This document shows positions 39,211 through 47,890 of a DNA stretch of 64,000 nucleotides, piece by piece. The DNA lies in assembly GCF_024170005.1 (NCBI RefSeq), contig NZ_JALJXJ010000011.1:186001-250000 (forward strand). The letters run 5' to 3'. The notes beneath the pieces are model-generated. The model had not been told where the DNA came from and did not search any database. It was given only the letters and a program-made list of their open reading frames with translations. The translations under genes and the position numbers were made by a program. Source of the stretch: Azospirillum lipoferum (lineage in GTDB: Bacteria > Pseudomonadota > Alphaproteobacteria > Azospirillales > Azospirillaceae). The stretch's first letter is position 1. Each line of letters begins with the position of its first letter.

Positions 39211-40415
39211 GTCACGATCGCCTTCTTGTGGTATTCGGGCCGGTCCCAAAGCCCGCCATCCATCACTTGGCGAAGGATGGTGACGGCGCCGCACACCTCC
39301 GCCTCGCCGATGTAGAGCGGGGTGAAGCCGAAGCGCAGCACGTCGGGCGCCCGGAAATCGCCGATCACGCCGCGGTCGATCAGTGCCTGCATGATGGCGT
39401 AGCCCTGCGGGTGGCGGAACGACACCTGGCTTCCGCGCCGGCTGCCGTCGCGCGGAGAGGCAAGCTCAAGCATAGGGCACTGCGCCTCGACCAGTTCGAT
39501 GAACAGGTCGCACAGCGCAATGGAGGTCCGTCGGACGTCGGCCATGTCGACCTCGTCCCACACGGCCAGCGCCGCATCCAGTGCGGCCAGCGCGATCACC
39601 GGCGGGGTGCCGACGCGCATCCGCTCCACCCCTGCGCCGGGACGATAGGAGGGATCGAAGGCGAATGGCGCCTCATGCCCCATCCAGCCGGACAGGGCCG
39701 GCCGCGCGGTCTCCGCATGGCTTGGCGCAACATAGATGAAGGCCGGCGCCCCCGGCCCGCCATTCAGATACTTGTAAGTGCAGCCGACGGCGAAGTCCGC
39801 CCCGGCGCCCGCCAGATCGACCGGCAGCGCACCGGCGGAATGCGCGAGGTCCCACACCGTCACCACCCCCGCCGCATGGGCCTTGGCGGTCAGCGCCACC
39901 ATGTCGTGCAGGCGGCCGGTCCGGTAATCGACCTGGGTCAGCATCAGCACTGCGACATCCTCGCCGATGGCGGCCTCGACCTCCTCCGGCGCCACCACCT
40001 TCAGGACATGGCCCTGGCCCAGCGTCTCGATCAGCCCTTCGGCCATATAGAGGTCGGTGGGGAAATTGCCGCTGTCGGACAGGATCACCCGGCGCTCCGG
40101 CCGCATCGCCAGGGCGGCGGCCAGCGCCTGATAGACCTTGATCGACAGGGTGTCGCCGACCACGACGCTGCCGGCCGGCGCGCCGATCAGCCGGGCGATG
40201 CGGTCGCCGAGTTTACGCGGCTGCACCATCCAGCCGGCGCTGTTCCAACCACGGATCAGCTGCCCACCCCACTCGTCGGCCAGGGTGCGGGCAACCCGCT
40301 CCTCCACCGCGATGGGCAGCGGCCCCAGCGAATTGCCGTCGAGGTAGATCACCCCGTCGGGAATGCGGAAGCGGGCGCGGGTCTTTTGAAAATCGGTTTT
40401 CCGGAATTCTGTCAT
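39207..40415 (-). CDS. kynU: kynureninase
   Basis: 402 residues, a PLP enzyme of the aminotransferase class V fold that splits kynurenine to anthranilate and alanine. Visible motifs are YLDGNSLGPLP, DTLSIKVYQAL, LSDSGNFPTDLYM, VWDLAHSAGALPVDL, and CTYKYLNGGPG with the PLP-binding lysine. ATG 40415 begins the family core; the open frame upstream has no similarity. It is the first gene of the three-gene operon; the 227 bases to the LysR gene hold its promoter but no clear operator. Confidence 0.95.
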   Translation of the reverse strand: MTEFRKTDFQKTRARFRIPDGVIYLDGNSLGPLPIAVEERVARTLADEWGGQLIRGWNSAGWMVQPRKLGDRIARLIGAPAGSVVVGDTLSIKVYQALAAALAMRPERRVILSDSGNFPTDLYMAEGLIETLGQGHVLKVVAPEEVEAAIGEDVAVLMLTQVDYRTGRLHDMVALTAKAHAAGVVTVWDLAHSAGALPVDLAGAGADFAVGCTYKYLNGGPGAPAFIYVAPSHAETARPALSGWMGHEAPFAFDPSYRPGAGVERMRVGTPPVIALAALDAALAVWDEVDMADVRRTSIALCDLFIELVEAQCPMLELASPRDGSRRGSQVSFRHPQGYAIMQALIDRGVIGDFRAPDVLRFGFTPLYIGEAEVCGAVTILRQVMDGGLWDRPEYHKKAIVT

Positions 40416-40642
40416 CGGTCTGCCTGCTCCTTCAGGCCGGAAGGCGGCGGGGCGTGTGGACACCACACCGCTGTTTGCCGATTGGCAACCATCTGGCAAA
40501 CGAGAGGATGAAGCGGTGGAACCCGAAGGTGTCGGAGACCGGCCGACGACCATTGGTTTGCGAAACCACCTGTCTTTCTGAAGTATCCGCGCCATGACAG
40601 GCTGTCCAGCAAAAAATCGAACGCCGCCAGTCCGGCTTCGGT

Positions 40643-41566
40643 TCAGGCCGACGCCGCCGCATCCACGGCGCCGATCAGGATATTGCGCAGCAGCATGCCG
40701 CTTCCCGACAGAATCCGTCCTCCGCTGCCATAGAGCTGGACCGTCCGCTTGTACAGGTCGGGCTGGGCGAAAGGGATGACGACGAAGCCGTCGTCGCCAT
40801 CCCTGCCTTCTCCCGACCTGCCGTCGCCCAGGCTGCGGATGGCGATGTCGCTGGCGATGCCGACCGCCCGTTCGCCTCGCACGTAATCGCAGATGATCGC
40901 GAAGGAGTTGGAGGTGAAGGTGCTGGCCTGCATCGTCCGCTCGTCCACTCGCAGCAGAGCGACGACGCGGGCGATGGTGTTGTGGGTGGGCAGTGCCAGC
41001 TTGACGCCGCGCAGATCGTCGATGGTCACGCTGGGCAGTGCGGCCAGCGGATGGTCACGCCGGACGAAGACGCAGGTGTAGGTCGACCAGCTTTTCTCGA
41101 TCCGCAAATCGGCTTCCGGCAAAAGCGTGAAAACCAGCCCCAGATCGACCTCCCCCTGGCGAAGCTGCTTCACGATCACCTCGGAGGCCGCGACGGTCAG
41201 ATCGACGGCGGCGTCGGGATGCTCCGCCTGAAAGGCGCGGACGGCGCGCGACGCGATCAGGGCGACGCCATCGGACACGGCAATGCGCACCGCTCCCTTG
41301 CTCAGGCCCACGCCCTCGCGCACCTCCACCGCCACCCGTTCGGCTTCCAGGGCACTGCGCCGGGCGTAATCGGCCAGCAACTCGCCCGATACGGTCAGCA
41401 CCATGCCGCGTGGATGCCGGTCGAACAGCGGGGCGCCCAGCTGGTCCTCCAGCTTGGCAATCTGGCGGCTGACTGCGGAAACGGTGACATGCAGGCGCTG
41501 CGACGCCTCGCTGAGGGAACCGGTGCGGGCGACCTCCAGGAAATAGCGCAAGGCGGTACTGAGCAT
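40643..41566 (-). CDS. LysR-family transcriptional regulator
   Basis: 307 residues. The N-terminal winged HTH (about 1-60) reads LRYFLEVARTGSLSEASQRLHVTVSAVSRQIAKLEDQLG, the standard LysR core. The effector domain follows from about 90 (GAVRIAVSDGVALI). It is divergent from the M20 peptidase gene, the usual layout for a LysR target, so it probably controls the M20-MHS unit. It ends 227 bases upstream of kynU on the same strand, so a role in kynurenine genes cannot be excluded. Confidence 0.88.
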   Translation of the reverse strand: MLSTALRYFLEVARTGSLSEASQRLHVTVSAVSRQIAKLEDQLGAPLFDRHPRGMVLTVSGELLADYARRSALEAERVAVEVREGVGLSKGAVRIAVSDGVALIASRAVRAFQAEHPDAAVDLTVAASEVIVKQLRQGEVDLGLVFTLLPEADLRIEKSWSTYTCVFVRRDHPLAALPSVTIDDLRGVKLALPTHNTIARVVALLRVDERTMQASTFTSNSFAIICDYVRGERAVGIASDIAIRSLGDGRSGEGRDGDDGFVVIPFAQPDLYKRTVQLYGSGGRILSGSGMLLRNILIGAVDAAASA

Positions 41567-41603
41567 GGCACGGTCCCCCCGCTTTCCTGAAAGTCAAAGC
41601 GAG

Positions 41604-41630
41604 TTTGAGAATATTGAAATTGTCATCAAA
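41604..41630. promoter_or_regulatory. dyad in the LysR-M20 divergent promoter region
   Basis: TTTGA (41604-41608) and TCAAA (41626-41630) form an inverted repeat around an AT-rich centre containing ATATTGAAAT. It lies 38 bases before the LysR start. LysR proteins bind interrupted dyads in such positions, but the match is short and could be chance. Confidence 0.25.
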
Positions 41631-41763
41631 ACCGAAAGTCGTCGATGATCGGCATCGTTCAGAAAACGCGCTGCGCCGAAGGCCGCGACGTTGCCCGAGA
41701 CCGGCGGGCAACGGCGGGACCGTCTTGGCGCCGCTCGATACTCCCCCCTTTCGGAGATTGTCA

Positions 41764-43188
41764 ATGGAGCGCTTTGCGGCCGGAAGCCAGACGGCCGGGA
41801 TCGACGATGACGGCCGCGGCAACGTTCTGGCGGAGACGGCCGACCATCTCCAGTCCGGTGCTTTCGTCGCCGACCTCGACCGCCGGATGGCCCACCGGAC
41901 GGACAGCACTGCCGGGGATCCGGGCGTCCTGCACGCCTATCTGGCGGACGAGATCGCGCCGACCCTGCTCGCGATGGGCTTCACGACGGAGATCTGCCGG
42001 GCGGCGGAGGACGGGCGCAACCTGTTCCTGATCGCCGAGCGGCACGAGGACTCCAGCCTGCCCACCGTACTGATGTACGGCCACGGCGACGTGGTGGCCG
42101 GCATGGAGGACCGCTGGTCGGACGGGCTGTCGCCCTGGCGGGCGACGGTACGCGGCGACCGGTTGTACGGCCGGGGCAGCGCCGACAACAAGGGCCAGCA
42201 CAGCATCAATCTGGCCGCCTTCGCGGCCGTGCTGAAGGCCCGCCAGGGCCGCGTCGGCTTCAACCTGAAACTGCTGCTGGAGATGGGCGAGGAGATCGGC
42301 TCGCCGGAGCTTCAGGCGATCTGCCGCAGCCGGCGCGACCGGTTGAAGGCCGACGTGATGATCAGCTCCGATGGGCCGCGCATCGCCGCCGACCGGCCGA
42401 CGCTGTTCCTCGGTGCCCGCGGGGGACTGAACATCCGGCTGACGCTGGACCTGCGGCCGGGCGGACATCATTCCGGCAATTGGGGCGGCCTGCTGGTGAA
42501 CCCGGCGACGCGACTGTCCGCCGCCATCGCCTGTCTGGTCGACGGCCAGGGCCGCATCCTGGTCGACGGGCTGCGTCCACCGCCCTTGTCCGATGCGGTG
42601 CGCCGAGCGCTGTCCGGCATTCCGGTGGTGTCCGGTCCGGGCGAGCCGGAGATCGACGCCGATTGGGGCGAACCCGGCCTGTCGCCGGCCGAACGCGTCT
42701 ATGGCTGGAACACGCTTGAGGTGCTGGCGATGTCGGCCGGCAACACCCAGCGCCCGGTGAATGCCATCCCCGGCAAGGCGGAGGCGGTGCTGCAACTCCG
42801 CTTCGTCGTCGGCACCGATGCCGTCGGCGCGGGTGAGGCGGTGAAGGCCCATCTGGCGGCCAACGGCTTCGGCGACATGGAGGTTTCCGCCGCCGTGATG
42901 TCAAACGCGACCCGCCTCGACCTCGACGACGACTGGGTGCGCTGGGCTGTCGGATCGATGGAACGGACCACGGCCAAGCCGGTGGCGCTTCTGCCAAACT
43001 TCGGCGGCTCGCTGCCCAACGAGTTCTTCGTCGAGGACCTGGGCCTGCCCACCCTGTGGGTGCCGCACTCCTATCCCGGCTGCAACCAGCACGCCCCCGA
43101 CGAGCATCTGCTGCTCCCGGTCGCCGACGAGGCGCTGCGGATCATGGCCGGCCTGTTCTGGGATCTGGGTGAACGGGCCGCCCGCTAA
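41764..43188 (+). CDS. M20-family metallopeptidase / amidohydrolase
   Basis: 474 residues. The zinc-binding motifs of the M20 family are visible: MYGHGDVVAG (His-x-Asp), GRGSADNKGQ (bridging Asp), LLEMGEEIGSPE (catalytic Glu and ligand), SSDGPR (Asp) and the C-terminal VPHSYPGCNQHAPDE (His). RPGGHHSGNWGG marks the dimerisation lid domain. It hydrolyses a dipeptide or N-acylated amino acid. The start at ATG 41764 follows GGAGATTGTCA. The next gene is an MHS transporter 124 bases away, so uptake and hydrolysis of the same compound is likely. Confidence 0.88.
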   Translation: MERFAAGSQTAGIDDDGRGNVLAETADHLQSGAFVADLDRRMAHRTDSTAGDPGVLHAYLADEIAPTLLAMGFTTEICRAAEDGRNLFLIAERHEDSSLPTVLMYGHGDVVAGMEDRWSDGLSPWRATVRGDRLYGRGSADNKGQHSINLAAFAAVLKARQGRVGFNLKLLLEMGEEIGSPELQAICRSRRDRLKADVMISSDGPRIAADRPTLFLGARGGLNIRLTLDLRPGGHHSGNWGGLLVNPATRLSAAIACLVDGQGRILVDGLRPPPLSDAVRRALSGIPVVSGPGEPEIDADWGEPGLSPAERVYGWNTLEVLAMSAGNTQRPVNAIPGKAEAVLQLRFVVGTDAVGAGEAVKAHLAANGFGDMEVSAAVMSNATRLDLDDDWVRWAVGSMERTTAKPVALLPNFGGSLPNEFFVEDLGLPTLWVPHSYPGCNQHAPDEHLLLPVADEALRIMAGLFWDLGERAAR

Positions 43189-43312
43189 CAGCAACCAGGC
43201 ACTATCCGAGGACCACCAGCGACAGGCGACCGCGGTGACGAGCGAACCCGACAAAGGGATGGCCGAACCGCTGCCGCGAAAACAGACGACGACATTCTGG
43301 GAGACTTCACGA

Positions 43313-44635
43313 ATGACGACAGGGACGGCAACCGGGGCATCTGCCCAGGCGATGGGCACAGCAGGAGCGAAGGCTCCGGCAAAGGACTTCAACCTGACCC
43401 GCATGCTGATCGCCACCTCGATCGGCAATGCGCTGGAATGGTATGACATCGCGGTCTACGGTTTCTTCGCGCTCTACATCACCAAGGCCTTCTTCCCCGC
43501 TGCCGACGAGACGGTCGGGCTGATGCTCGCCTTCGGCACCTTCGCCATTTCCTACCTCGCCCGTCCGCTCGGTGCGCTGGTGCTCGGCAACTATGCCGAC
43601 CGGGTCGGGCGCAAGGCGGCCATGCTGGCCTGCATTCTGCTGATGGTGCTGGGCACTGCCATGATCACCTTCATGCCGGGCTATGCCAGCATCGGCATCC
43701 TCGCCCCCATCGGCATCCTGGCCGCCCGCCTGATCCAGGGCTTTTCCGCCGGTGGCGAGTTCGGCAGCGCCACCGCCTTCCTGGTGGAGCATGCGCCCGA
43801 CCGCCGCGGCTATATCGCCAGCTGGCAGTTCGCAAGCCAGGGGATCAGCAGTGCGCTGGCCGCCCTGTTCGGCGTGCTGCTGACCGCCTGGATGCCGGCA
43901 GAGCAGCTGCAGGACTGGGGCTGGCGCCTTCCCTTCGCCTTCGGCCTGCTGGTCGGTCCGGTCGGTCTCTACATCCGCCGCCATCTGGACGAACCGGAGC
44001 CTTCCGAGGAGGACCGCCCGCAGGACGGCGAGCGTGCGGCAGTGGCCACCGTCTTCGCTTCGCAGAAGCTGCGGCTCACGATTGCCATCGGCTGCCTGAT
44101 CATCTCGACGGCGGTGAACTACCTGCTGGTCTACATGCCGACCTATGCGGTGAAGCAGTTGGGCCTGACGCCGACCGTCGGCTATGCCAGCACCTTCGCC
44201 GGCGCCATCATCCTGACGGTGCTGACGCCCTATGTCGGCCATCTGTCCGACCGGCTGGGCCGCACCCGCGCCATGCTGATCGCGACAGTGCTGATGTTCG
44301 CATCCTTCTTCCCCTGCTTCCTTCTGCTGACCGCCAGCCCGACGGCAACGATCATCATCGCGGTGGTGATGTGGCTGGCGACGCTGAAGTCCGTCTATTT
44401 CGGCGCCCTGCCCGCCCTGATGTCGGACCTGTTCCCCCGCTCCACCCGCGCCACCGGCCTGTCCTTCAGCTACAATCTGGGCGTCACGCTGTTCGGCGGC
44501 CTCGGTCCCTTCGCCATGACCTGGCTGACCGGCGCCACCGGCAGCAAGCTGTCGCCCAGCTATTACCTGATGGTTTTGGCGACGCTGAGCTTCGCCTCCC
44601 TGATCGCAGCGCGCCGCCGCTTCGGCATCAGCTGA
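43313..44635 (+). CDS. MHS-family (metabolite:H+ symporter) MFS transporter
   Basis: 440 residues, twelve membrane helices. IATSIGNALEWYDIAVYGFFALYI is the typical first-helix sequence of the MHS subfamily. The A-like loop GNYADRVGRKAAML and RLIQGFSAGGEFGSATAFLVEHAP are also characteristic. It likely imports an organic acid or amino-acid derivative with protons. I chose ATG 43313, since the residues upstream are not family-like. It lies between the M20 peptidase and an aminotransferase on the same strand. Confidence 0.88.
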   Translation: MTTGTATGASAQAMGTAGAKAPAKDFNLTRMLIATSIGNALEWYDIAVYGFFALYITKAFFPAADETVGLMLAFGTFAISYLARPLGALVLGNYADRVGRKAAMLACILLMVLGTAMITFMPGYASIGILAPIGILAARLIQGFSAGGEFGSATAFLVEHAPDRRGYIASWQFASQGISSALAALFGVLLTAWMPAEQLQDWGWRLPFAFGLLVGPVGLYIRRHLDEPEPSEEDRPQDGERAAVATVFASQKLRLTIAIGCLIISTAVNYLLVYMPTYAVKQLGLTPTVGYASTFAGAIILTVLTPYVGHLSDRLGRTRAMLIATVLMFASFFPCFLLLTASPTATIIIAVVMWLATLKSVYFGALPALMSDLFPRSTRATGLSFSYNLGVTLFGGLGPFAMTWLTGATGSKLSPSYYLMVLATLSFASLIAARRRFGIS

Positions 44636-44808
44636 CGATCTCCCGTCCCCCTTCGCCGCACCGCCGCCGACGCCGACCCTTTCCTGTAAGGCAATACGCC
44701 GTTGAGAAGTTCGGCATTGTCCGGGAGGCCGCGAAAGTGGAGGATCGCACCGGTCGGACCACCCGGCCGAATTCATCATCTCCGCCACCAAGGACCGGAC
44801 GAACCGCC

Positions 44809-45981
44809 ATGTTCAACGCGCTCTCCCGCCAGCCCGACGACGCCCTGCTTGCCCTGATCGGGCTGTACAGGCAGGATCCGCGGCCGGGCAAGGTCGATCT
44901 CGGCGTCGGGGTCTACCGCGACGAGGAGGGACGCACCCCGGTCTTCCACGCGGTGAAGGCGGCGGAACGGCTGCTGCTGGATGGGCAGGACAGCAAGTCC
45001 TATCTGGGGCTGGAAGGCGATGCGCTGTATCTGGAGCGGCTGTGGTCGCTGGTCGGCGGTGCCGCCGGAACCAGGGTCACCGCCGCCGGCGTGCAGACCC
45101 CCGGCGGGTCGGGCGCCCTGCGCCTGGCCGCCGACCTCGTCCTACGCGGCGGATCGAAGCGCGTGCTGGTCGGCCAGCCGACCTGGCCCAACCATATCGG
45201 CATCTTCGCCGCCGCCGGCCTCGAAGTGGTGAGCCATCCCTTCTTCGACACCGCCGGCCAGACCGTCCTGTTCGACCGCATGGTCGCGGCGTTCGAGGCG
45301 GCTCAGCCCGGCGACGTCGCCCTGCTGCACGGCAGCTGCCACAACCCGACCGGCGCGCCGCTGTCGCTCGACCAATGGAAGGAACTGGCAGCACTGCTGG
45401 AAAAGCGCGGCGTGCTGCCGCTGGTCGACATCGCCTACCAGGGTTTCGGCCGCGGGCTGGACGAGGATGCGGAGGGGCTGCGCCACCTGATCGGCGCCGT
45501 GCCGGAAACGCTGGTCGCCGTGTCGTCGTCCAAGTCCTTCGGCCTCTACCGCGAGCGCACCGGCGCCATCTTCGCCGTCGCCGCCGCGCCGGCCGCCGCC
45601 GAGCTTGCCAAGTCCAACCTGATGGGGCTGGCCCGCACCAGCTATTCGATGCCGCCCGACCATGGCGCCGCGGTGGTCCGCACCATCCTGAGCAACTCGG
45701 CTTTGACCGCCGACTGGAGGGCGGAACTGGACGGCATGCGTGCCCGCATCGCCGGCATCCGCCGCAAGCTGGCCGCCGGTCTGGCCGGCGCCTTCCCCGC
45801 CCTGACTGCAGTGGCGGAGCAGGAAGGCATGTTCTCCCTGCTGCCGCTGACCGAGGCGGAGGTGCTGCGCCTGCGCGCCGACCACGCCATCTACATGCCG
45901 ACTTCCGGCCGCATCAACATCGCCGGCCTGAAGTCGGCCGAGGTGGACGATGTGGTGGCGAAGTTCGCCGCCCTCCGTTGA
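44809..45981 (+). CDS. aromatic/aspartate-type aminotransferase (class I, PLP)
   Basis: 390 residues. The motifs follow the AspC/TyrB subfamily: KVDLGVGVYRDEEGRTPVF at the N-terminus, KSYLGLEGDALYLE, VGQPTWPNH, GSCHNPTGAPLS, and SSSKSFGLYRERTGA with the PLP lysine. It exchanges amino groups between aspartate or aromatic amino acids and 2-oxo acids. It starts 173 bases after the transporter. With the peptidase and transporter it may form a small amino-acid utilisation group; substrate preference between Asp and aromatics cannot be told here. Confidence 0.9.
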   Translation: MFNALSRQPDDALLALIGLYRQDPRPGKVDLGVGVYRDEEGRTPVFHAVKAAERLLLDGQDSKSYLGLEGDALYLERLWSLVGGAAGTRVTAAGVQTPGGSGALRLAADLVLRGGSKRVLVGQPTWPNHIGIFAAAGLEVVSHPFFDTAGQTVLFDRMVAAFEAAQPGDVALLHGSCHNPTGAPLSLDQWKELAALLEKRGVLPLVDIAYQGFGRGLDEDAEGLRHLIGAVPETLVAVSSSKSFGLYRERTGAIFAVAAAPAAAELAKSNLMGLARTSYSMPPDHGAAVVRTILSNSALTADWRAELDGMRARIAGIRRKLAAGLAGAFPALTAVAEQEGMFSLLPLTEAEVLRLRADHAIYMPTSGRINIAGLKSAEVDDVVAKFAALR

Positions 45982-45995
45982 GGCTGGGGACGACG

Positions 45996-46625
45996 ATGGC
46001 CGCGACCCTCCAGGCTCCACCCGCCGCAGTGGAGCGTCACCAGCTCTATGAAGACGCGCTCGCCATGCTGATGGGCACGCTGTTCATCGCGCTGGGCATG
46101 CTGATCTACTCCAAGACGATGCTGCTGACCGGCAGCACCGCCGGGCTGGCGCTGCTTCTGAGCTACGTCACCAAGGTTCAGTTCGGCATCATCTTCTTCG
46201 CGATCAACCTGCCCTTCTACTGGCTGGCCTGGAAGCGGCTGGGCTGGAAGTTCACGGCGCGCACCTTCATCGCCGTGGCGCTGGTGACGCTGTTCTCGCG
46301 CCTGACCGACCAGTGGGTGGGCTTCACCCATCTGGATCCGGTCTATGCAACGGTGGTGGGCAGCGGCCTGTGCGGCACCGGCCTCTTGATGCTGTTCCGC
46401 CACCGCACCGGGCTGGGCGGCGTCAACATCCTGGCGATCTACCTACAGGAACGCTACGGCATCCGCGCCGGCTATTTCCAGCTCGGCGTCGACCTCGCCA
46501 TCCTGGCCGGCGCCTTCTCCGTGCTGGCTCCGGACCGGCTGCTGCTGTCGGTGCTGGGGGCGGGCATCGTCAATCTCACGCTGGCGATCAACCACAAGCC
46601 GGGCCGCTATCTCGGCATCAGCTGA
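45996..46625 (+). CDS. YitT-family membrane protein
   Basis: 209 residues, five to six membrane helices, with ALGMLIYSKTMLLTGSTAGLALLL near the N-terminus and GLGGVNILAIYLQERYGIRAGYFQLGVDLAIL in the second half, the YitT/YczE pattern. It lacks the C-terminal DUF2179 domain of longer homologues. The function is unknown. It follows the aminotransferase by 14 bases, so they are likely co-transcribed, and a hairpin follows its stop. Confidence 0.8.
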   Translation: MAATLQAPPAAVERHQLYEDALAMLMGTLFIALGMLIYSKTMLLTGSTAGLALLLSYVTKVQFGIIFFAINLPFYWLAWKRLGWKFTARTFIAVALVTLFSRLTDQWVGFTHLDPVYATVVGSGLCGTGLLMLFRHRTGLGGVNILAIYLQERYGIRAGYFQLGVDLAILAGAFSVLAPDRLLLSVLGAGIVNLTLAINHKPGRYLGIS

Positions 46626-46634
46626 GGCACGACG

Positions 46635-46663
46635 GCTGCGGGCGTTGGGTCAACGCCCGCAGC
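46635..46663. terminator. convergent hairpin between yitT-type gene and ychJ-type gene
   Basis: GCTGCGGGCGTT (46635-46646) pairs exactly with AACGCCCGCAGC (46652-46663) across GGGTC. It lies nine bases after one stop codon and covers the stop of the facing gene. No T-run is present on either side, so it may be a weak bidirectional terminator. Confidence 0.5.
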
Positions 46664-47123
46664 AGGCCTTGTGCTTTTTCCCCGAACCGCAGGGGCAGGG
46701 ATCGTTGCGGCCGACCTTCACCACACGGCGCGGCGGGTCCTTCGGATTCAGGACGCTGTCGACATAGAGCCAGCGGCCGTCCACCCGCCGGAACCGCGAC
46801 CGCTCGTGCAGCGGCCAGTCCTCGCCGTCGCGCTGGAAGGTCAGGAAGAACTCGACCATTCCGTCGTCGCCGCTCTCCTCCGCCTTCATCACCGTCAGCG
46901 GCCCCCACTCGCACTCCTGCGCCACCCGCTCCACATCGGCGCGGCTGAAGGTGGCGCGGGTTTCCGGAACGCAGCTCCGCTCGATATGGTTGATATCGTG
47001 ACGGACAAAGGCGGTGTAGCGCGACCGCATCAATGCTTCAGCGCTCGGCGCGGGCTGCCCCGCCAGAATCGGGCCGCAGCAATCGTCGAAAACGCGGCCG
47101 GAACCGCAGGGGCAGGCGGACAT
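46650..47123 (-). CDS. YchJ-family protein with two SEC-C zinc motifs
   Basis: 157 residues. SEC-C metal-binding motifs flank the protein: CPCGSGRVFDDCCGP at the N-terminus and NDPCPCGSGKKHKACCGR at the C-terminus. A central NTF2-like domain (SAEALMRSRYTAFVRHDINHIERS) lies between. This is the UPF0225/YchJ family; the function is unknown. I chose ATG 47123 (MSACPCGSG) as in homologues; earlier Met codons at 47138 and 47162 are possible. The TetR gene ends just upstream on the same strand. Confidence 0.85.
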   Translation of the reverse strand: MSACPCGSGRVFDDCCGPILAGQPAPSAEALMRSRYTAFVRHDINHIERSCVPETRATFSRADVERVAQECEWGPLTVMKAEESGDDGMVEFFLTFQRDGEDWPLHERSRFRRVDGRWLYVDSVLNPKDPPRRVVKVGRNDPCPCGSGKKHKACCGR

Positions 47124-47158
47124 AGGCGACACATCCATCTCGAAGAAAGCAGATCCTG

Positions 47159-47800
47159 TCACGGTGTAGCAGGCGCCACGCCGCGCAGGAACAGGTCAAC
47201 CGCCTTTTCGACGAAGGCATATCGCTCCTCCTCCGTCGGCTCCGCACAGAGGCCCAGCATCAGCTGGCAATAGGCGCCACCTTGCATCGTGGCCAGGAAC
47301 TGCCGGGCGACGAAGGCCGGATCATCGGTGGCGATCAGGCCACGGTCGTTCAGCCGGGTGAACAGGGCGATGAAATTGGCGATTCCCTGTTCCGGCCCCG
47401 CCTGGAAATAGAGCTGTGCGGCAACCGGCATCCGCGTCGCCTCCCCCACCACGGCCTGATGGACGCGGATCGCCGCATCCGACCACAGCAGATCGACGAA
47501 ACGGCGGCCGACCTGCACCAGGATGTCGCGCAGGGGCAGCCCGTCGAACATCTCCGGCTGGAAGCGCAGGCCACGCCGTTCGCATTCGGCCGAAATCACC
47601 GCGGTGTACAGCTCCTCCTTCGACGGGAAGCGGGTGTAGAGCGTGGTTTTGGAAACCCTTGCCTGCTGCGCCACCTGATCCATTGAGGTGGCGGCATAGC
47701 CGAGTTCCAGGAACACCTCCCGCGCGGCGGCGACAATCTGTTCCGCCTTCGCATCATAGGACACGGTCGGTTGCGACGTATTCTGCTCCAATGACTGCAC
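47159..47800 (-). CDS. TetR-family repressor of the adjacent RND pump
   Basis: 213 residues. The N-terminal HTH (about 17-63) is VAAAREVFLELGYAATSMDQVAQQARVSKTTLYTRFPSKEELY, a classic TetR domain, with a C-terminal ligand domain ending in a family-typical FVEKAVDLFLRG segment. It is divergent from the membrane fusion gene across 90 bases holding a dyad at its own start, so it probably represses both. The start is GTG 47800; the coding frame extends further upstream but through the promoter region. Confidence 0.85.
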   Translation of the reverse strand: MQSLEQNTSQPTVSYDAKAEQIVAAAREVFLELGYAATSMDQVAQQARVSKTTLYTRFPSKEELYTAVISAECERRGLRFQPEMFDGLPLRDILVQVGRRFVDLLWSDAAIRVHQAVVGEATRMPVAAQLYFQAGPEQGIANFIALFTRLNDRGLIATDDPAFVARQFLATMQGGAYCQLMLGLCAEPTEEERYAFVEKAVDLFLRGVAPATP

Positions 47801-47816
47801 TGAACTGTACCGTTCA
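47801..47816. promoter_or_regulatory. TetR operator candidate
   Basis: TGAAC-N6-GTTCA (47801-47816) immediately precedes the TetR start codon in the divergent region. Its position suits autorepression and control of the RND operon. A looser repeat (CAGTCCAGTCCAGT) lies nearer the fusion-protein gene. Binding is inferred. Confidence 0.4.
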
Positions 47817-47890
47817 CTCTTGACGTTGGCTGGGTCCCGGAGTAGGACGGTAGCAGTACGATACAGTCCAGTCCAGTGGGGAGACGTGGT

